Source: Nostoc spongiaeforme FACHB-130
GTDB taxonomy: Bacteria; Cyanobacteriota; Cyanobacteriia; Cyanobacteriales; Nostocaceae
Assembly (NCBI RefSeq): GCF_014698475.1
Contig: NZ_JACJTB010000037.1
Location: 1 to 64,000 of the forward strand
DNA: 64,000 nt
Direction: 5' to 3'
The position numbers and the translations under genes were made by a program. Numbering within the stretch: position 1 is the stretch's first letter; each line of letters starts with the position of its first letter. Positions 1 to 10,598 of the stretch are shown piece by piece. Under the pieces are notes generated by a model. That model saw nothing but the letters and a program-made list of their open reading frames with translations, made no database searches and was not told the DNA's origin.

Positions 1-171
1 CCCCTGGCGACTGTTCGAGTTCTGTCAAAGAGATTTTTGTAGTGACCCGTGCTACATAGCGGTCTATTGTGACCAAGGTTGGGACGGTCTACTACTTCCC
101 TCAATATACAAGGGTTGAGTTTTTCTTCAAAGGGTGACTCAAACTCCCATCTAAACCCAGTCACTAGTTTG

Positions 172-216
172 TCTCCCTTGTCTCCCTTGTCTCCCTTGTC
201 TCCCTTGTCTCCCTTC
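172..216. repeat. Tandem 9-mer repeat (TCTCCCTTG)n
   Basis: Five consecutive copies of TCTCCCTTG, the last one imperfect. The same unit or its complement recurs around 12700, 32581, 37800, 52755 and 53405. It has the look of a cyanobacterial short tandemly repeated repetitive (STRR) sequence. No coding role is visible. Confidence 0.85.
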
Positions 217-239
217 TCCTCCTTCCCTCATCACTTATA

Positions 240-276
240 GGGTGTAAGGGTATATGTATCCAAAACCCTTACACCC
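240..276. terminator. 12-bp stem-loop downstream of por
   Basis: GGGTGTAAGGGT (240-251) pairs perfectly with ACCCTTACACCC (265-276) across a 13-base loop. It lies just beyond the por stop on the minus strand. There is no clear T-run, so it may be a transcript-end hairpin or a dispersed repeat; related CCCTTACACCC strings occur near 5885, 32811 and 49575. Confidence 0.5.
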
Positions 277-298
277 CATCTTCATCAACGTAACTCAG

Positions 299-1607
<1,309 letters not shown>

Positions 1608-2021
1608 TTATAATAAACATTCTCTAGTTTGATGATGATTGATAAACATTTCCATGTCATATTCAATATTGTCTAAGACAATTGAAAAATTAGTTCTATC
1701 ATATTCACCCTCACAAAAGGTTTCCATATATAAATTACTGCCTGAATTATCAATATATGCTTTCATAAACATAAATAATAAATTCATTTCATTTACGTAT
1801 TCTAAAAGATTATGCCTATCTACATTCAAGTTACAAGAATAAAGAATTCTAATTAACACGCCTCGATTTGGTACATTTTTAACTATTAAACCATGCTTTC
1901 TTGGGTGACGACATAACAGTAATTCATCTTCTTCATCAACATGATAGCCGTTGAATTCTAAATGATTGCGATATCTCACCAAGGGGTGAGCTAAATAATC
2001 ACCGATGTTAATTTCTGACAT
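1608..2021 (-). CDS. YbjN-like / type III chaperone-fold protein
   Basis: A 137-residue protein of unknown function. Composition and pattern (acidic N-terminus, a central strand-rich VPNRGVLIRILYSCNLN, then alternating helix and strand ending in NFSIVLDNIEYDMEMF) resemble the YbjN / type III secretion chaperone fold that cyanobacteria carry as small standalone proteins; this is a by-eye fold call. An in-frame TTG at 2051 is possible, but ATG 2021 is preferred because GTGAGG lies about nine bases upstream. Base composition is more AT-rich than its neighbours. No signal peptide or membrane segment. A hairpin terminator follows, so it is probably monocistronic. Confidence 0.55.
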   Translation of the reverse strand: MSEINIGDYLAHPLVRYRNHLEFNGYHVDEEDELLLCRHPRKHGLIVKNVPNRGVLIRILYSCNLNVDRHNLLEYVNEMNLLFMFMKAYIDNSGSNLYMETFCEGEYDRTNFSIVLDNIEYDMEMFINHHQTRECLL

Positions 2022-2110
2022 AGGTATAAACCTCACAATGTGCTTAACCAATGATGTTGGTTAAAGTTAGTATTCCCACTTAGGGATAATTTATTAACTC
2101 TGTCTTGAGA

Positions 2111-2239
2111 TATAGGAATCCGATTTGATTTCTGAATCTAGTTGTGTAGGCTGGGAGTAGGGAATGGGGAGTAGGGAGTAGGAAAAAAGCCTGACCTGGG
2201 TGTACTGGTTTTTTTCATAAATCAAATATGAGTCCTATA
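2111..2239. mobile_element. MITE-like element, family A, copy 1
   Basis: About 129 bp bounded by imperfect 21-bp terminal inverted repeats: the left end begins TATAGGAATCCGATTTGATT and the right end is its approximate complement (TCAAATATGAGTCCTATA). The core GCCTGACCTGGGTGTACT is shared with the copy at 4283-4397. The copies differ mainly by about 14 bp in the purine-rich GGGAGTAGGG stretch. There is no coding capacity. Confidence 0.75.
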
Positions 2240-2461
2240 TATAAAAATCTGGTTTGATGGCTGAATTTATTGGTGTAGAAAGGGAGTATGTAGGGGCGGG
2301 CTTACTCAATGAATCTGTGGGTAAACGAAATTCTTCATTAACCCGCCCGTACAGGAGTAGGGAAGAAGGTGTATCTCAATGTCATGAACAGAGGCTAGAG
2401 AAAGAAAGTGATTAACCTCGCTTATACAGGGCGTTACTAAAATCCGTCTAATTTTAAATAA

Positions 2462-2490
2462 GCAGTATGCTCAAAGTCAGAGCATACTGC
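2462..2490. terminator. 11-bp perfect stem-loop
   Basis: GCAGTATGCTC (2462-2472) and GAGCATACTGC (2480-2490) form a perfect stem with a 7-base loop, downstream of the FG-GAP gene (minus strand). It is a plausible transcript end, though a T-run is weak. Confidence 0.5.
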
Positions 2491-2537
2491 CATAACAGAA
2501 GGTTAAAGGTAAAAATTCACAATGGATCAGAGTTGGA

Positions 2538-2580
2538 GAATCAGTACTATAAGAATATCTATCTAGTAGAGTACTGATTC
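2538..2580. repeat. Inverted repeat, 11-bp arms
   Basis: GAATCAGTACT (2538-2548) and AGTACTGATTC (2570-2580) are perfect inverted copies separated by 21 bases. It lies between the FG-GAP stop and the stem-loop at 2462. Function unknown: terminator or remnant of a small repeat. Confidence 0.55.
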
Positions 2581-2651
2581 ATCAATGATTCGGAATGTTG
2601 ACTATCACCATTACCTTCTGTGGTCAGAATCGCACCCGAAATCACCAATTT

Positions 2652-3905
2652 TTAGCCGGTATACCAAGCAGCACCAAGTCTATCTTTAGTAGCGACAGTA
2701 GATTCAGTAGCTTGTGTGCCATTCATTGTCCAAATCTTGTCTGCACCGGAAGCTTGATCACGCCAGTAGACATCGGTTTTACCATCGCCATTGAAATCGC
2801 CAAAGGATGGTGTCAAGGATGCGCTGTTGCTGGGAAGGAAGGCTTCAGATTTAACTGATGTACCATTCATTAACCAAGCGGTGTTTTCACCAGTTTTTTG
2901 ATTGTGCCAGAAGATATCGGTTTTGCCGTCACCGTCAAAATCACCAATGTTAGCTTGCCAAGAAGAATCGAGTGTCTTAGCTGCGGCTTCGGTGACGACG
3001 ATACCGTTCATAGTCCAAATTTTGTTTTGACCACTGGAAGAGTTACGCCACAGAATATCAGTCTTTAAGTCGCCGTTGAAATCGCCGAGGATGGGAGTTA
3101 AAGCTGAAGATTGAGATTGCAAGTTAAACTTGCTGACTTGTGTGCCATTCAGGAACCAAGCACTGTTAGCACCAGTGTTAGCATTACGCCAGAAGATATC
3201 ACTTCTACCGTTACCGTCAAAATCAACAACGGTTGGAGTTAAACCAACTGCTGTGGTTTCTAGAACATTGGCACTAGAAACTTTTGTGCCATCCATTGTC
3301 CAAAGGGCATTTTGGCCAGTTTTAGCGTTGTTCCAGAAGATATCTGTTTTGCGATCGCCATTGAAATCACCAATTAAGGGATTCCAGTTGCTATCAACTT
3401 TTTCTAAAGCGGCGGTACTAGCGACTTTTGTACCATCCATTAAGACAATTCTATTTTCGCCTGTTTGAGTATTCCGCAACAAAAAGTCGGTTTTGCCATC
3501 ATTATTAAAATCGGCAATTCTGTAAGTCCAAGAATTGATATCAAACTTACCCATAGAACCTTGGGAGAGAATTTGTCCACCATCCATGAGGCGCAGGACA
3601 ATCTCACCTGTTTGAGCATTAACCCAGAGTTTATCAACTTTACCATCACCGTTAAAATCAGGTGCGATCGCTGCACTCTTTAGGTAAGGGTTGGGGTTAG
3701 GATTGGCGCTGGCTGTGACTTTTGATGTTGTATTTTGCTGTGTTGATAAAGAGCTTGTTTCTAATGTTGAAGCTGAACTACTACCTAAAAAAGTTTTGCC
3801 AATTCCTTGAGTATTGTCGAGAACGTCTAACAATTCACTGGATTTTTTCAAAGAGTCAGAAAATGCTGTTACTTGTAATGCTGATGATTTTGAAGTTGAA
3901 GACAT
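2652..3905 (-). CDS. FG-GAP/VCBS repeat protein, seven-bladed propeller
   Basis: A 417-residue protein. Residues 1-75 are Ser/Thr/Asn-rich and look disordered. From about residue 83 there are seven repeats of roughly 48 residues, each opening with a calcium-loop motif of the type DFNGDGKxD (DFNGDGKVD, DFNNDGKTD, DFNGDRKTD, DFDGNGRSD, DFNGDLKTD, DFDGDGKTD, DFNGDGKTD) and each carrying a W-x-M/L-(D/N)-G-T strand. Seven such units predict a closed integrin-like beta-propeller. Two loops have lost the central Gly (DRK, DLK). Proteins of this kind are usually extracellular, but no classical signal peptide is visible. Two direct copies of a MITE-like element bracket the gene. Substrate or partner unknown. 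Confidence 0.85.
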   Translation of the reverse strand: MSSTSKSSALQVTAFSDSLKKSSELLDVLDNTQGIGKTFLGSSSASTLETSSLSTQQNTTSKVTASANPNPNPYLKSAAIAPDFNGDGKVDKLWVNAQTGEIVLRLMDGGQILSQGSMGKFDINSWTYRIADFNNDGKTDFLLRNTQTGENRIVLMDGTKVASTAALEKVDSNWNPLIGDFNGDRKTDIFWNNAKTGQNALWTMDGTKVSSANVLETTAVGLTPTVVDFDGNGRSDIFWRNANTGANSAWFLNGTQVSKFNLQSQSSALTPILGDFNGDLKTDILWRNSSSGQNKIWTMNGIVVTEAAAKTLDSSWQANIGDFDGDGKTDIFWHNQKTGENTAWLMNGTSVKSEAFLPSNSASLTPSFGDFNGDGKTDVYWRDQASGADKIWTMNGTQATESTVATKDRLGAAWYTG

Positions 3906-4282
3906 AGTGCGTTCTGATCACTGGTTGTCCTCAAAGTTTTAACTTAAAGCTCTTAGTCATTTCTGTAATTTAATAACAGTTATTATCTTTTTATGGTTTT
4001 CTAATTAAACATTTTGCTAATTAAAATATCAAGGTTTCTATACAAATTATCTTGTATAAGTCATTTGATTTATTTTTGCAAGTCTTAGATAATCAATCAT
4101 CCAATTTGTCAGCGTATTTTATTTATGTCAGGTTTTAAATATATAAAATAAGTTTGTCATCTAATTATCAGCAGGCAAAACTTAAAATGACCAAATAATA
4201 CAAACCTGAAATGCTCAAAAAATTCTGAGTAAAATATCTTAAGCAGGCGAAAAGACTGGTTAAAATAACTGCAACCAGGAAT
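3906..4282. other. AT-rich intergenic region upstream of the FG-GAP gene
   Basis: About 380 very AT-rich bases that should contain the promoter of the minus-strand FG-GAP gene. No frame, hairpin or binding site could be picked out with confidence. Confidence 0.4.
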
Positions 4283-4397
4283 TATAGGAATCCGATTTGA
4301 TTTTCGAATCTAGTTGTGTAGGCAGGGAGTAGGGAGTAGGAAAAAAGCCTGACCTGGGTGTACTGATTTTTTTCATAAATCAAATATGAGTCCTATA
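4283..4397. mobile_element. MITE-like element, family A, copy 2
   Basis: 115 bp in the same orientation as the copy at 2111-2239, with the same terminal inverted repeats (TATAGGAATCCGATTTGATT on the left) and the same core GCCTGACCTGGGTGTACT. It lacks about 14 bp of the GGAGTAGGG-type internal stretch. It ends about 110 bp before the aminopeptidase start. Confidence 0.75.
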
Positions 4398-4509
4398 TTG
4401 AGAAGTAAGTTAGAAACAGTATGAAGATTGCTGAGTACTTGTTTTTGACTCAGCCTCAATACTAGGTAAGGTAAAATAACACAGTATTTAACTGACAAAT
4501 TGAAAAACT

Positions 4510-5826
4510 ATGCAATTAGAATATCGGCAGCGTCGGGAGCAATTAATGGCAAAAATTGGCAATGGTACGGCGATTTTTCGCAGTGCGCCAATGGCAGTAA
4601 TGCACAACGATGTCGAATATGCTTATCGTCAAGATAGTGATTTTTTCTACTTAACAGGCTTTAATGAAGCGCAAGCCGTGGCGGTGTTAGCACCAAATCA
4701 CCCCGAACATCGCTTTGTGTTGTTTGTCCAGCCAAAAGACCGAGAAAAAGAAGTTTGGTCTGGTTATCGCTGCGGTGTGGATGCAGCCAAAGAAATTTAT
4801 GGTGCTGATGCGGCTTATCCCATCAATGAATTAGATGAGAAATTGCCCCAATATCTTGAAAAATCCGATCGCATTTATTATCACTTGGGGCGCGATCGCA
4901 AATTTAATGAAAAAGTTTTAGCACATTATCAAAGTTTACTGCGGACTTATCCCAAACGAGGTACAGGGCCAATTGCCATTGAAGATACCTGTACAGTGCT
5001 TCACAGTATGCGCCTAATTAAAACAGAAACCGAATTAGAAATGATGCGCCAAGCAGCTGCGATCGCTATTGAAGCACATAATCAAGCAATGGCGATTACC
5101 AAACCCGGACGTTATGAATACGAAATCCAAGCTGAAATTGAATGGCTGTTTCGTCACCGGGGTGCAATGGGGCCTGCTTATCCTTCGATTGTGGCTTCAG
5201 GGGTGAATGCTTGCGTCCTCCACTACATTGAAAATAATCGTCAGATGCAGGATGGCGAACTGCTATTAATTGATGCTGGCTGTGCCTACAATTATTACAA
5301 CTCCGATATTACCAGGACATTTCCGGTGGGTGGTAAGTTTACGCCCGAACAAAAGACATTGTATGAAATTGTACTAGAAGCACAAAAACAAGCGATCGCC
5401 CAAGTCCAACCAGGTAACACCTTTAAAGCCGTTCACGATACCGCCGTGCGCGTCCTCACCGCAGGCTTAATTGACCTTGGCATTCTCCAGGGCGAAATTG
5501 ACAAAATTATCGAAGAAGAAAAATACAAACCATATTATATGCACCGTACCAGTCATTGGTTAGGCTTAGATGTGCATGATGTTGGCGTTTACCAACATGG
5601 TGACGACAAACCGCAGATTTTACAACCAGGTCAAGTCCTCACAGTCGAACCGGGACTATACATTGTTCCAGATACCAAACTAGCCGAAGACCAACCACAA
5701 ACCCACCCACGCTGGATTGGTATTGGCATTCGCATCGAAGATGATGTACTCGTCACACCCACAGGCCATGAAGTATTAACCGCCGGAGTTCCCAAAGAAA
5801 TAGATGAAATAGAACGAGTAGGCTAA
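4510..5826 (+). CDS. pepP: Xaa-Pro aminopeptidase (M24B)
   Basis: A cytosolic metalloaminopeptidase that removes an N-terminal residue preceding proline. At 438 residues it has the family's usual length. The N-terminal domain (FRSAPMAVMHNDVEYAYRQDSDFFYLTGF) is typical of aminopeptidase P. The C-terminal pita-bread domain keeps all five metal ligands: Asp255 (LLIDAG), Asp266 (NSDITRTFP), His349 (TSHWLGLDVHD), Glu380 (TVEPGLY) and Glu410 (IRIEDD). ATG 4510 is the first start, and the conserved N-terminus begins at once. Followed by a 223-bp gap containing CTCCCGA-type direct repeats. Confidence 0.93.
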   Translation: MQLEYRQRREQLMAKIGNGTAIFRSAPMAVMHNDVEYAYRQDSDFFYLTGFNEAQAVAVLAPNHPEHRFVLFVQPKDREKEVWSGYRCGVDAAKEIYGADAAYPINELDEKLPQYLEKSDRIYYHLGRDRKFNEKVLAHYQSLLRTYPKRGTGPIAIEDTCTVLHSMRLIKTETELEMMRQAAAIAIEAHNQAMAITKPGRYEYEIQAEIEWLFRHRGAMGPAYPSIVASGVNACVLHYIENNRQMQDGELLLIDAGCAYNYYNSDITRTFPVGGKFTPEQKTLYEIVLEAQKQAIAQVQPGNTFKAVHDTAVRVLTAGLIDLGILQGEIDKIIEEEKYKPYYMHRTSHWLGLDVHDVGVYQHGDDKPQILQPGQVLTVEPGLYIVPDTKLAEDQPQTHPRWIGIGIRIEDDVLVTPTGHEVLTAGVPKEIDEIERVG

Positions 5827-6049
5827 AGAAGGCAGGAAGTAAGAGGAAATACCCATAAATTCTGCCTTTTTGGTCAAAATTTTCCCTTACACCCATACAC
5901 CCTCAAACCCCCACTCCCGACTCCCGATTCCCGACTCCCCTTTGTTCACACTTAAGCTTTTCTAGGTAAATTCAGCAGTTACACGGAAGCCATAAAAAAT
6001 CAGATCAGTTATTCAGTGGATGATAGTCAGTACATCTAGCTAGAAAACA

Positions 6050-9000
6050 ATGGTCAGTAATAGTTCTGTGCAGTGCGACAAAACCCAACGGTTAGTAATG
6101 CGCCTGCCACGTACCTTGAGTTATCTAGAAACCTGGGGTTTTGGGCTGACGGGTCATGTAGGATGGATTGGCACTGCACCGGTTATCCATGCAGCACTGG
6201 GATCTAAAGCTATTTTTGTGTGGTTGTTTGGAACGATCATTTCTTGTATTTTGAACTTACAAATCCAAAGTTTAGGTAAACATTGGCTGGATGTAACCGG
6301 AGGAACACCTAATTATACGGCTCGGCTACTCAAGAACTATCCTCATTTGGGTCTCTATGTTGCTTTGGCATATTATTTTAGCTGGGCAGCCGCACCAGCA
6401 TTATACGCAATTATCCTCACAGACTTAGTTAAAGTTAATTTTCAACCTTTAGGCATTTCCTGTCCAGAAACTTTCTTAAAAATTACCTTCACAGCAATTC
6501 CCTTTATTGTGGCCTTTAGTGGAACTCGTGCTGTCGCATTACTGCACTTATTTTTTGTGATTCCGGCAATTTCATTAGTACTTTTGTTTTGTACTCAAGG
6601 TATATTTTGGTTAGTTTTATCTCAGGGGATTAATTTATTTCCGCCTAGTACAAATAGCATAACTTTTGCCGAATGGGCAAAGTGGTTTTTCCTAGCCAGT
6701 TATTCAGTTTATGCCTGTGAAACCACATCTGCTTTTGTTGCCGATAGCCATTCTCCGCAAAAAACTTTAAAGTTTTTAACCACAGCAACTTGGCTAATTC
6801 CCCCTGTTTTTCTTGGTGGTTCGTGGGTATTAATGTGTACCGTTACTGATGCCAATATTGGTGAAGATACATTCTTGAATTTATTAGCTGCATCACAACC
6901 TTTTTGGGGTTCATTTGCCCCTTTTTTAGCCACACTATTAATTGCATTTTCTTGTCTGCTAAGTTGTGCCACAGCCGTTACCAATTCTCCTCGAATTCTT
7001 TACCAACTGGCTTTGGATGGTCAGTTGTCGCCTGTGTTTACGGTAGTTTCCCGCCAAGGTATTTTGGGGCCAGCTATTTTTATTACTTTTTTACTCAGTT
7101 TGCTTTGTTTGAATTTAGGCAGTGTATCTCACCTGGTGACAGTGGCAGGTACATGCTATTTGTTAGCAATTATGGGGCTACATTTTGGCTTGTGGTTATG
7201 TCGTAATCAAGTAGAAGTTTTGTGGCCTTGGTGGTCATTGGGTTTTTTTTTGGTAGAAGCAGTAGTTTTAGTAGTTGGTGGGTTAGCTTGGAGTTGGCAA
7301 GATTTATTAATTGGGATGATTATCCCTCTGGTGCTGATGATGGGAGATATTGGCTTACGTCGCTTTAACTTTGCACCATTTCATCCCCAATGGTGGACAG
7401 AACGTTACACCGAAAAATTTACTAGTAATAACTCAGATTTTGTAGTACTTCAGGTAATTGTTTTAGTATCGCTGATTTGTGCTTCCGCTATTGGCAGTTG
7501 GATTTTGCGTGATTTATTAGGTGAGTTTCATGACAACTCACGCAATTCGTTACTGGCAATTGTGTTAGTTATGCTTTCGTTTGTGGGGGTAGCGATCGCC
7601 TGCTGGACTACCCTACCACAAATTGCAGCCATTGATCAGGCACGGCAACAAGCCAAAAATCTCTTTATTACCACTCTCAATACTGTTCCCGATGTTGTTT
7701 TAGTTTTAGATGAACAAGGTACAATTCTCCAGACTAATTTAGCAGCTGAAGAATTATTTCAAATTAGTACCCAACAATTAATCGGACAAAGTTTAAACCT
7801 CTTCCTCATCAACCATCATGGTAAACCAGAACAATGGTCTATGCGGAGTGAACAAACTCTCACCACCAAGCATGGTTCATACATTGTAGAATCTACTGTT
7901 TCCCAGCCTTCTAACTTGTCATTACGACAATATGTTGTCATCCTGCGAGATATTACTCAACGCAAACTAGCCGAAGAAGAACTCAAACAATACCGTTGTC
8001 AACTGGAACAGTTAGTCGCAGAACGTACCATTGAACTGATGAGAGTTAATCAACAGCTGCAACAAGATATTCTCGAACGACAACGAACCCAAGAACTACT
8101 GCTGCACAACAGTTTACATGATGCCCTCACAGGATTACCCAACCAATCTTTGTTTATGGAGCGAGTTAAACTGGCTCTAGAACGCAGCAAACAACAAAAA
8201 GATTATGTATTCGCTGTCATATTTTTAGATTTAGACCGCTTTAAGGTGATTAATGATAGTTTAGGACATTTACTCGGCAATCAACTGTTAATTGCCATTT
8301 CCCATCGACTCCAATCAATTTTACGCGCAGGCGATATGGTGGCGCGGTTTGGTGGTGATGAGTTCACTATTTTACTGGAAGAAATCGATGGGATCAACGG
8401 TGCAATCCAAGTAGCCGAACGCATTCAAAATTTACTCGCTTTACCTTTTCAATTAAATGAACATAAAGTATTTACTAACGCAAGTATGGGAATTGCCTTA
8501 AGTACCAATAGTTATGAGCAAGCTGCACATATTCTGCGGGATGCTGATGTAGCGATGTATTCAGCAAAATCTAATGGTAAAGCACGTTATGAAATCTTTC
8601 ATCCCACCATGCACGAAAGTGCATCTCTGCTATTGCAGCTAGAAACGGCGATGCGTCATGCACTCATTCAGCAAGAGGAATTTCGCCTGCACTATCAGCC
8701 CATTGTTTCTCTAGTTACAGGTAGAATTGTTGGTTTTGAAGCCTTAATTAGATGGCATCATCCCGAAAGAGGGATTATTTCTCCAGAAGAATTTATTCCC
8801 TTAGCGGAAGAAACCGGAATGATTGCGTCTATTGGTCAATGGGTACTTTATGAAGCTTGTCGCCAATTGCAAGTATGGCATCAACAATTTCCCGCTTGTG
8901 TACCCTTGACAATTAGCGTCAATTTTTCTGGCAAACAAGTTATGCAGCCAGATATTGTCAAACAAGTGCAACAAGTTCTGCACAATACAGGTTTAGAACC

Positions 9001-9430
9001 CAGTAGTTTGAAGTTGGAAATTACCGAAAGCTTGCTGATGGATAACTTTGAATTAGCTAACGCCATGCTTTCGCAATTAACTACCTTGAATATCGAGTTA
9101 CACATGGATGATTTCGGCACAGGTTATTCATCCTTAAGTTATTTGCACCGCTTACCACTGAGAACGATTAAAATTGACCGCTCTTTTATTAGTAATATCG
9201 GTAGTCGGGGGGAAAATTTAGAAATTGTGCGAGCCATTATTACATTAGCCCACAGTTTAAATATGTCAGTCACCGCCGAAGGCATTGAAACAGTAGAACA
9301 ATTAGCCCAACTCAAAGCCTTACAATGCGACCAAGGACAAGGATATTTCTTTTTTCCCGCCTTGGAAGGTTCTGTAGTAGAAGTACTGCTGGGCAGTAAT
9401 TTATCGGAGAAAAATTTTTTTGAGGTATAA
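6050..9430 (+). CDS. APC-type permease fused to PAS-GGDEF-EAL
   Basis: An 1126-residue membrane protein predicted to make and/or break cyclic di-GMP. Residues about 20-535 are a multi-helix domain resembling amino-acid/polyamine permeases (early LETWGFGLTGHVGWIGTAP, many hydrophobic spans, conserved-looking TNSPRILYQLALDG). A PAS domain follows (about 537-640, TVPDVVLVLDEQGTILQTN, closing with VILRDITQRKLAEEELK), then a coiled coil (about 640-688), a GGDEF domain (from about 688, intact RFGGDEF near 766) and an EAL domain (FEALIRWHHP near 896, DDFGTGYSS near 1019). Both output motifs look catalytically complete. The layout suggests that a transporter-like sensor controls c-di-GMP, as permease-fused histidine kinases do; whether it transports is unknown. 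ATG 6050 chosen as the first start. Confidence 0.9.
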   Translation: MVSNSSVQCDKTQRLVMRLPRTLSYLETWGFGLTGHVGWIGTAPVIHAALGSKAIFVWLFGTIISCILNLQIQSLGKHWLDVTGGTPNYTARLLKNYPHLGLYVALAYYFSWAAAPALYAIILTDLVKVNFQPLGISCPETFLKITFTAIPFIVAFSGTRAVALLHLFFVIPAISLVLLFCTQGIFWLVLSQGINLFPPSTNSITFAEWAKWFFLASYSVYACETTSAFVADSHSPQKTLKFLTTATWLIPPVFLGGSWVLMCTVTDANIGEDTFLNLLAASQPFWGSFAPFLATLLIAFSCLLSCATAVTNSPRILYQLALDGQLSPVFTVVSRQGILGPAIFITFLLSLLCLNLGSVSHLVTVAGTCYLLAIMGLHFGLWLCRNQVEVLWPWWSLGFFLVEAVVLVVGGLAWSWQDLLIGMIIPLVLMMGDIGLRRFNFAPFHPQWWTERYTEKFTSNNSDFVVLQVIVLVSLICASAIGSWILRDLLGEFHDNSRNSLLAIVLVMLSFVGVAIACWTTLPQIAAIDQARQQAKNLFITTLNTVPDVVLVLDEQGTILQTNLAAEELFQISTQQLIGQSLNLFLINHHGKPEQWSMRSEQTLTTKHGSYIVESTVSQPSNLSLRQYVVILRDITQRKLAEEELKQYRCQLEQLVAERTIELMRVNQQLQQDILERQRTQELLLHNSLHDALTGLPNQSLFMERVKLALERSKQQKDYVFAVIFLDLDRFKVINDSLGHLLGNQLLIAISHRLQSILRAGDMVARFGGDEFTILLEEIDGINGAIQVAERIQNLLALPFQLNEHKVFTNASMGIALSTNSYEQAAHILRDADVAMYSAKSNGKARYEIFHPTMHESASLLLQLETAMRHALIQQEEFRLHYQPIVSLVTGRIVGFEALIRWHHPERGIISPEEFIPLAEETGMIASIGQWVLYEACRQLQVWHQQFPACVPLTISVNFSGKQVMQPDIVKQVQQVLHNTGLEPSSLKLEITESLLMDNFELANAMLSQLTTLNIELHMDDFGTGYSSLSYLHRLPLRTIKIDRSFISNIGSRGENLEIVRAIITLAHSLNMSVTAEGIETVEQLAQLKALQCDQGQGYFFFPALEGSVVEVLLGSNLSEKNFFEV

Positions 9431-9692
9431 GATCACAAGTAGAAGGACTAAATTCAACTTAATTTGAGATTACCAGGGTTCTTTTCTCCCCTCAAAGGGT
9501 TGATTCATCTGGGTTTTTCGTTTTTTCGGCAAGCCCTAAGTACAAGCTTTATACCCTCAATGACATTAGTTCGGCACAGCGATAAACAGCGATAAATAAA
9601 AAGTCTCCATACATCATACCCGGAAATTTTTTATAGCTGGGAATAATGAATTATGTAAAATGCACAAAGTAAAAGATATGGAGAAATAGAAA

Positions 9693-10433
9693 ATGGCATT
9701 AACTGGGGTCAGGATTGTGTTGGTAGAACCAGCTGGCCCAATTAATGTGGGTGCGATCGCTCGTGTGATGAAAAATTTTGGTTTGTACAACCTCATATTA
9801 GTTAACCCCCAATGTGACCCGCGATCACCAGAAGCGATGAAAATGGCTGTCCATGCCAAGGATATTTTAGAATCTGCCCTAGAGGTCGCAACTTTACCAG
9901 AGGCTTTGCAAGGATGCGTCAGAGCGATCGCCACTACTGCGCGTGTGCGTGATTGGGGAACACCGTTAGAAACACCCCGCAGCGCCTTACCTTGGTTACT
10001 GGAAGAACCAGACAAACCCTCGGCGTTGATTTTTGGCAGAGAAGACCGGGGATTAAGTAATGAAGAATTAAATTATGCCCAGCGATTTATCCGCATTCCC
10101 ACCAGTGAGGTATATCCCTCGTTAAATTTAGCCACAGCTGTCGGGATTTGTTGTTATGAACTGGCGCAACAGGTAGAAATCGCCCAACCCCAGATCAGTC
10201 AACCAACAGAATTAGCATCTTTTGAACTGGTGGAGGCTTACTACCAACAATTAGAATCGCTACTGTTAGATATTGGTTATCTCTATCCCCATACAGCCGC
10301 GAGTCGGATGGAGAAATTTCGCCAACTATATAATCGCGCCCGACTGACAAATAATGAAGTGGCGATGTTGCGGGGGATTTTTCGGCAAGTAGAGTGGGTG
10401 CTAAACAATCGTAATGATGATGAAAACTTATGA
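9693..10433 (+). CDS. trmJ: TrmJ-type (SpoU) RNA 2'-O-methyltransferase
   Basis: A 246-residue member of the SPOUT superfamily, expected to methylate a ribose 2'-OH in tRNA or rRNA with S-adenosylmethionine. The three SpoU motifs are visible: motif 1 (EPAGPINVGAIARVMKNFG, residues about 12-30), motif 2 (ALIFGREDRGLSNEEL, about 110-125) and motif 3 (IPTSEVYPSLNLATAVGICCYEL, about 134-157). The C-terminal extension (about 170-246, with LLDIGYLYPHTAASRMEKFRQLYNRA) is typical of the TrmJ/LasT subgroup rather than TrmH or TrmL. The exact target nucleotide cannot be read from sequence. ATG 9693 follows GGAGAAATAGAAA. Confidence 0.85.
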   Translation: MALTGVRIVLVEPAGPINVGAIARVMKNFGLYNLILVNPQCDPRSPEAMKMAVHAKDILESALEVATLPEALQGCVRAIATTARVRDWGTPLETPRSALPWLLEEPDKPSALIFGREDRGLSNEELNYAQRFIRIPTSEVYPSLNLATAVGICCYELAQQVEIAQPQISQPTELASFELVEAYYQQLESLLLDIGYLYPHTAASRMEKFRQLYNRARLTNNEVAMLRGIFRQVEWVLNNRNDDENL

Positions 10434-10598
10434 TGTATCGATTAATATATACGGAATCTCCCTCAAAATAGATAATATGGCTTAAACTAAACACACTACT
10501 GAGTAGTCAAAGTTGATTTCAGCATTAAGCTGTATGAACAGTCAGTTTTAGGCCGGGAGTCTGCAAGAAAAAATTCGAGTGAGTCACAAGGAGTAGCA

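Noticed and set aside
172-216. Tandem array as a possible CRISPR
   Set aside because: The units are 9 bases with no spacers between them. The same holds for the array at 37798-37872. No CRISPR array or cas gene was seen.
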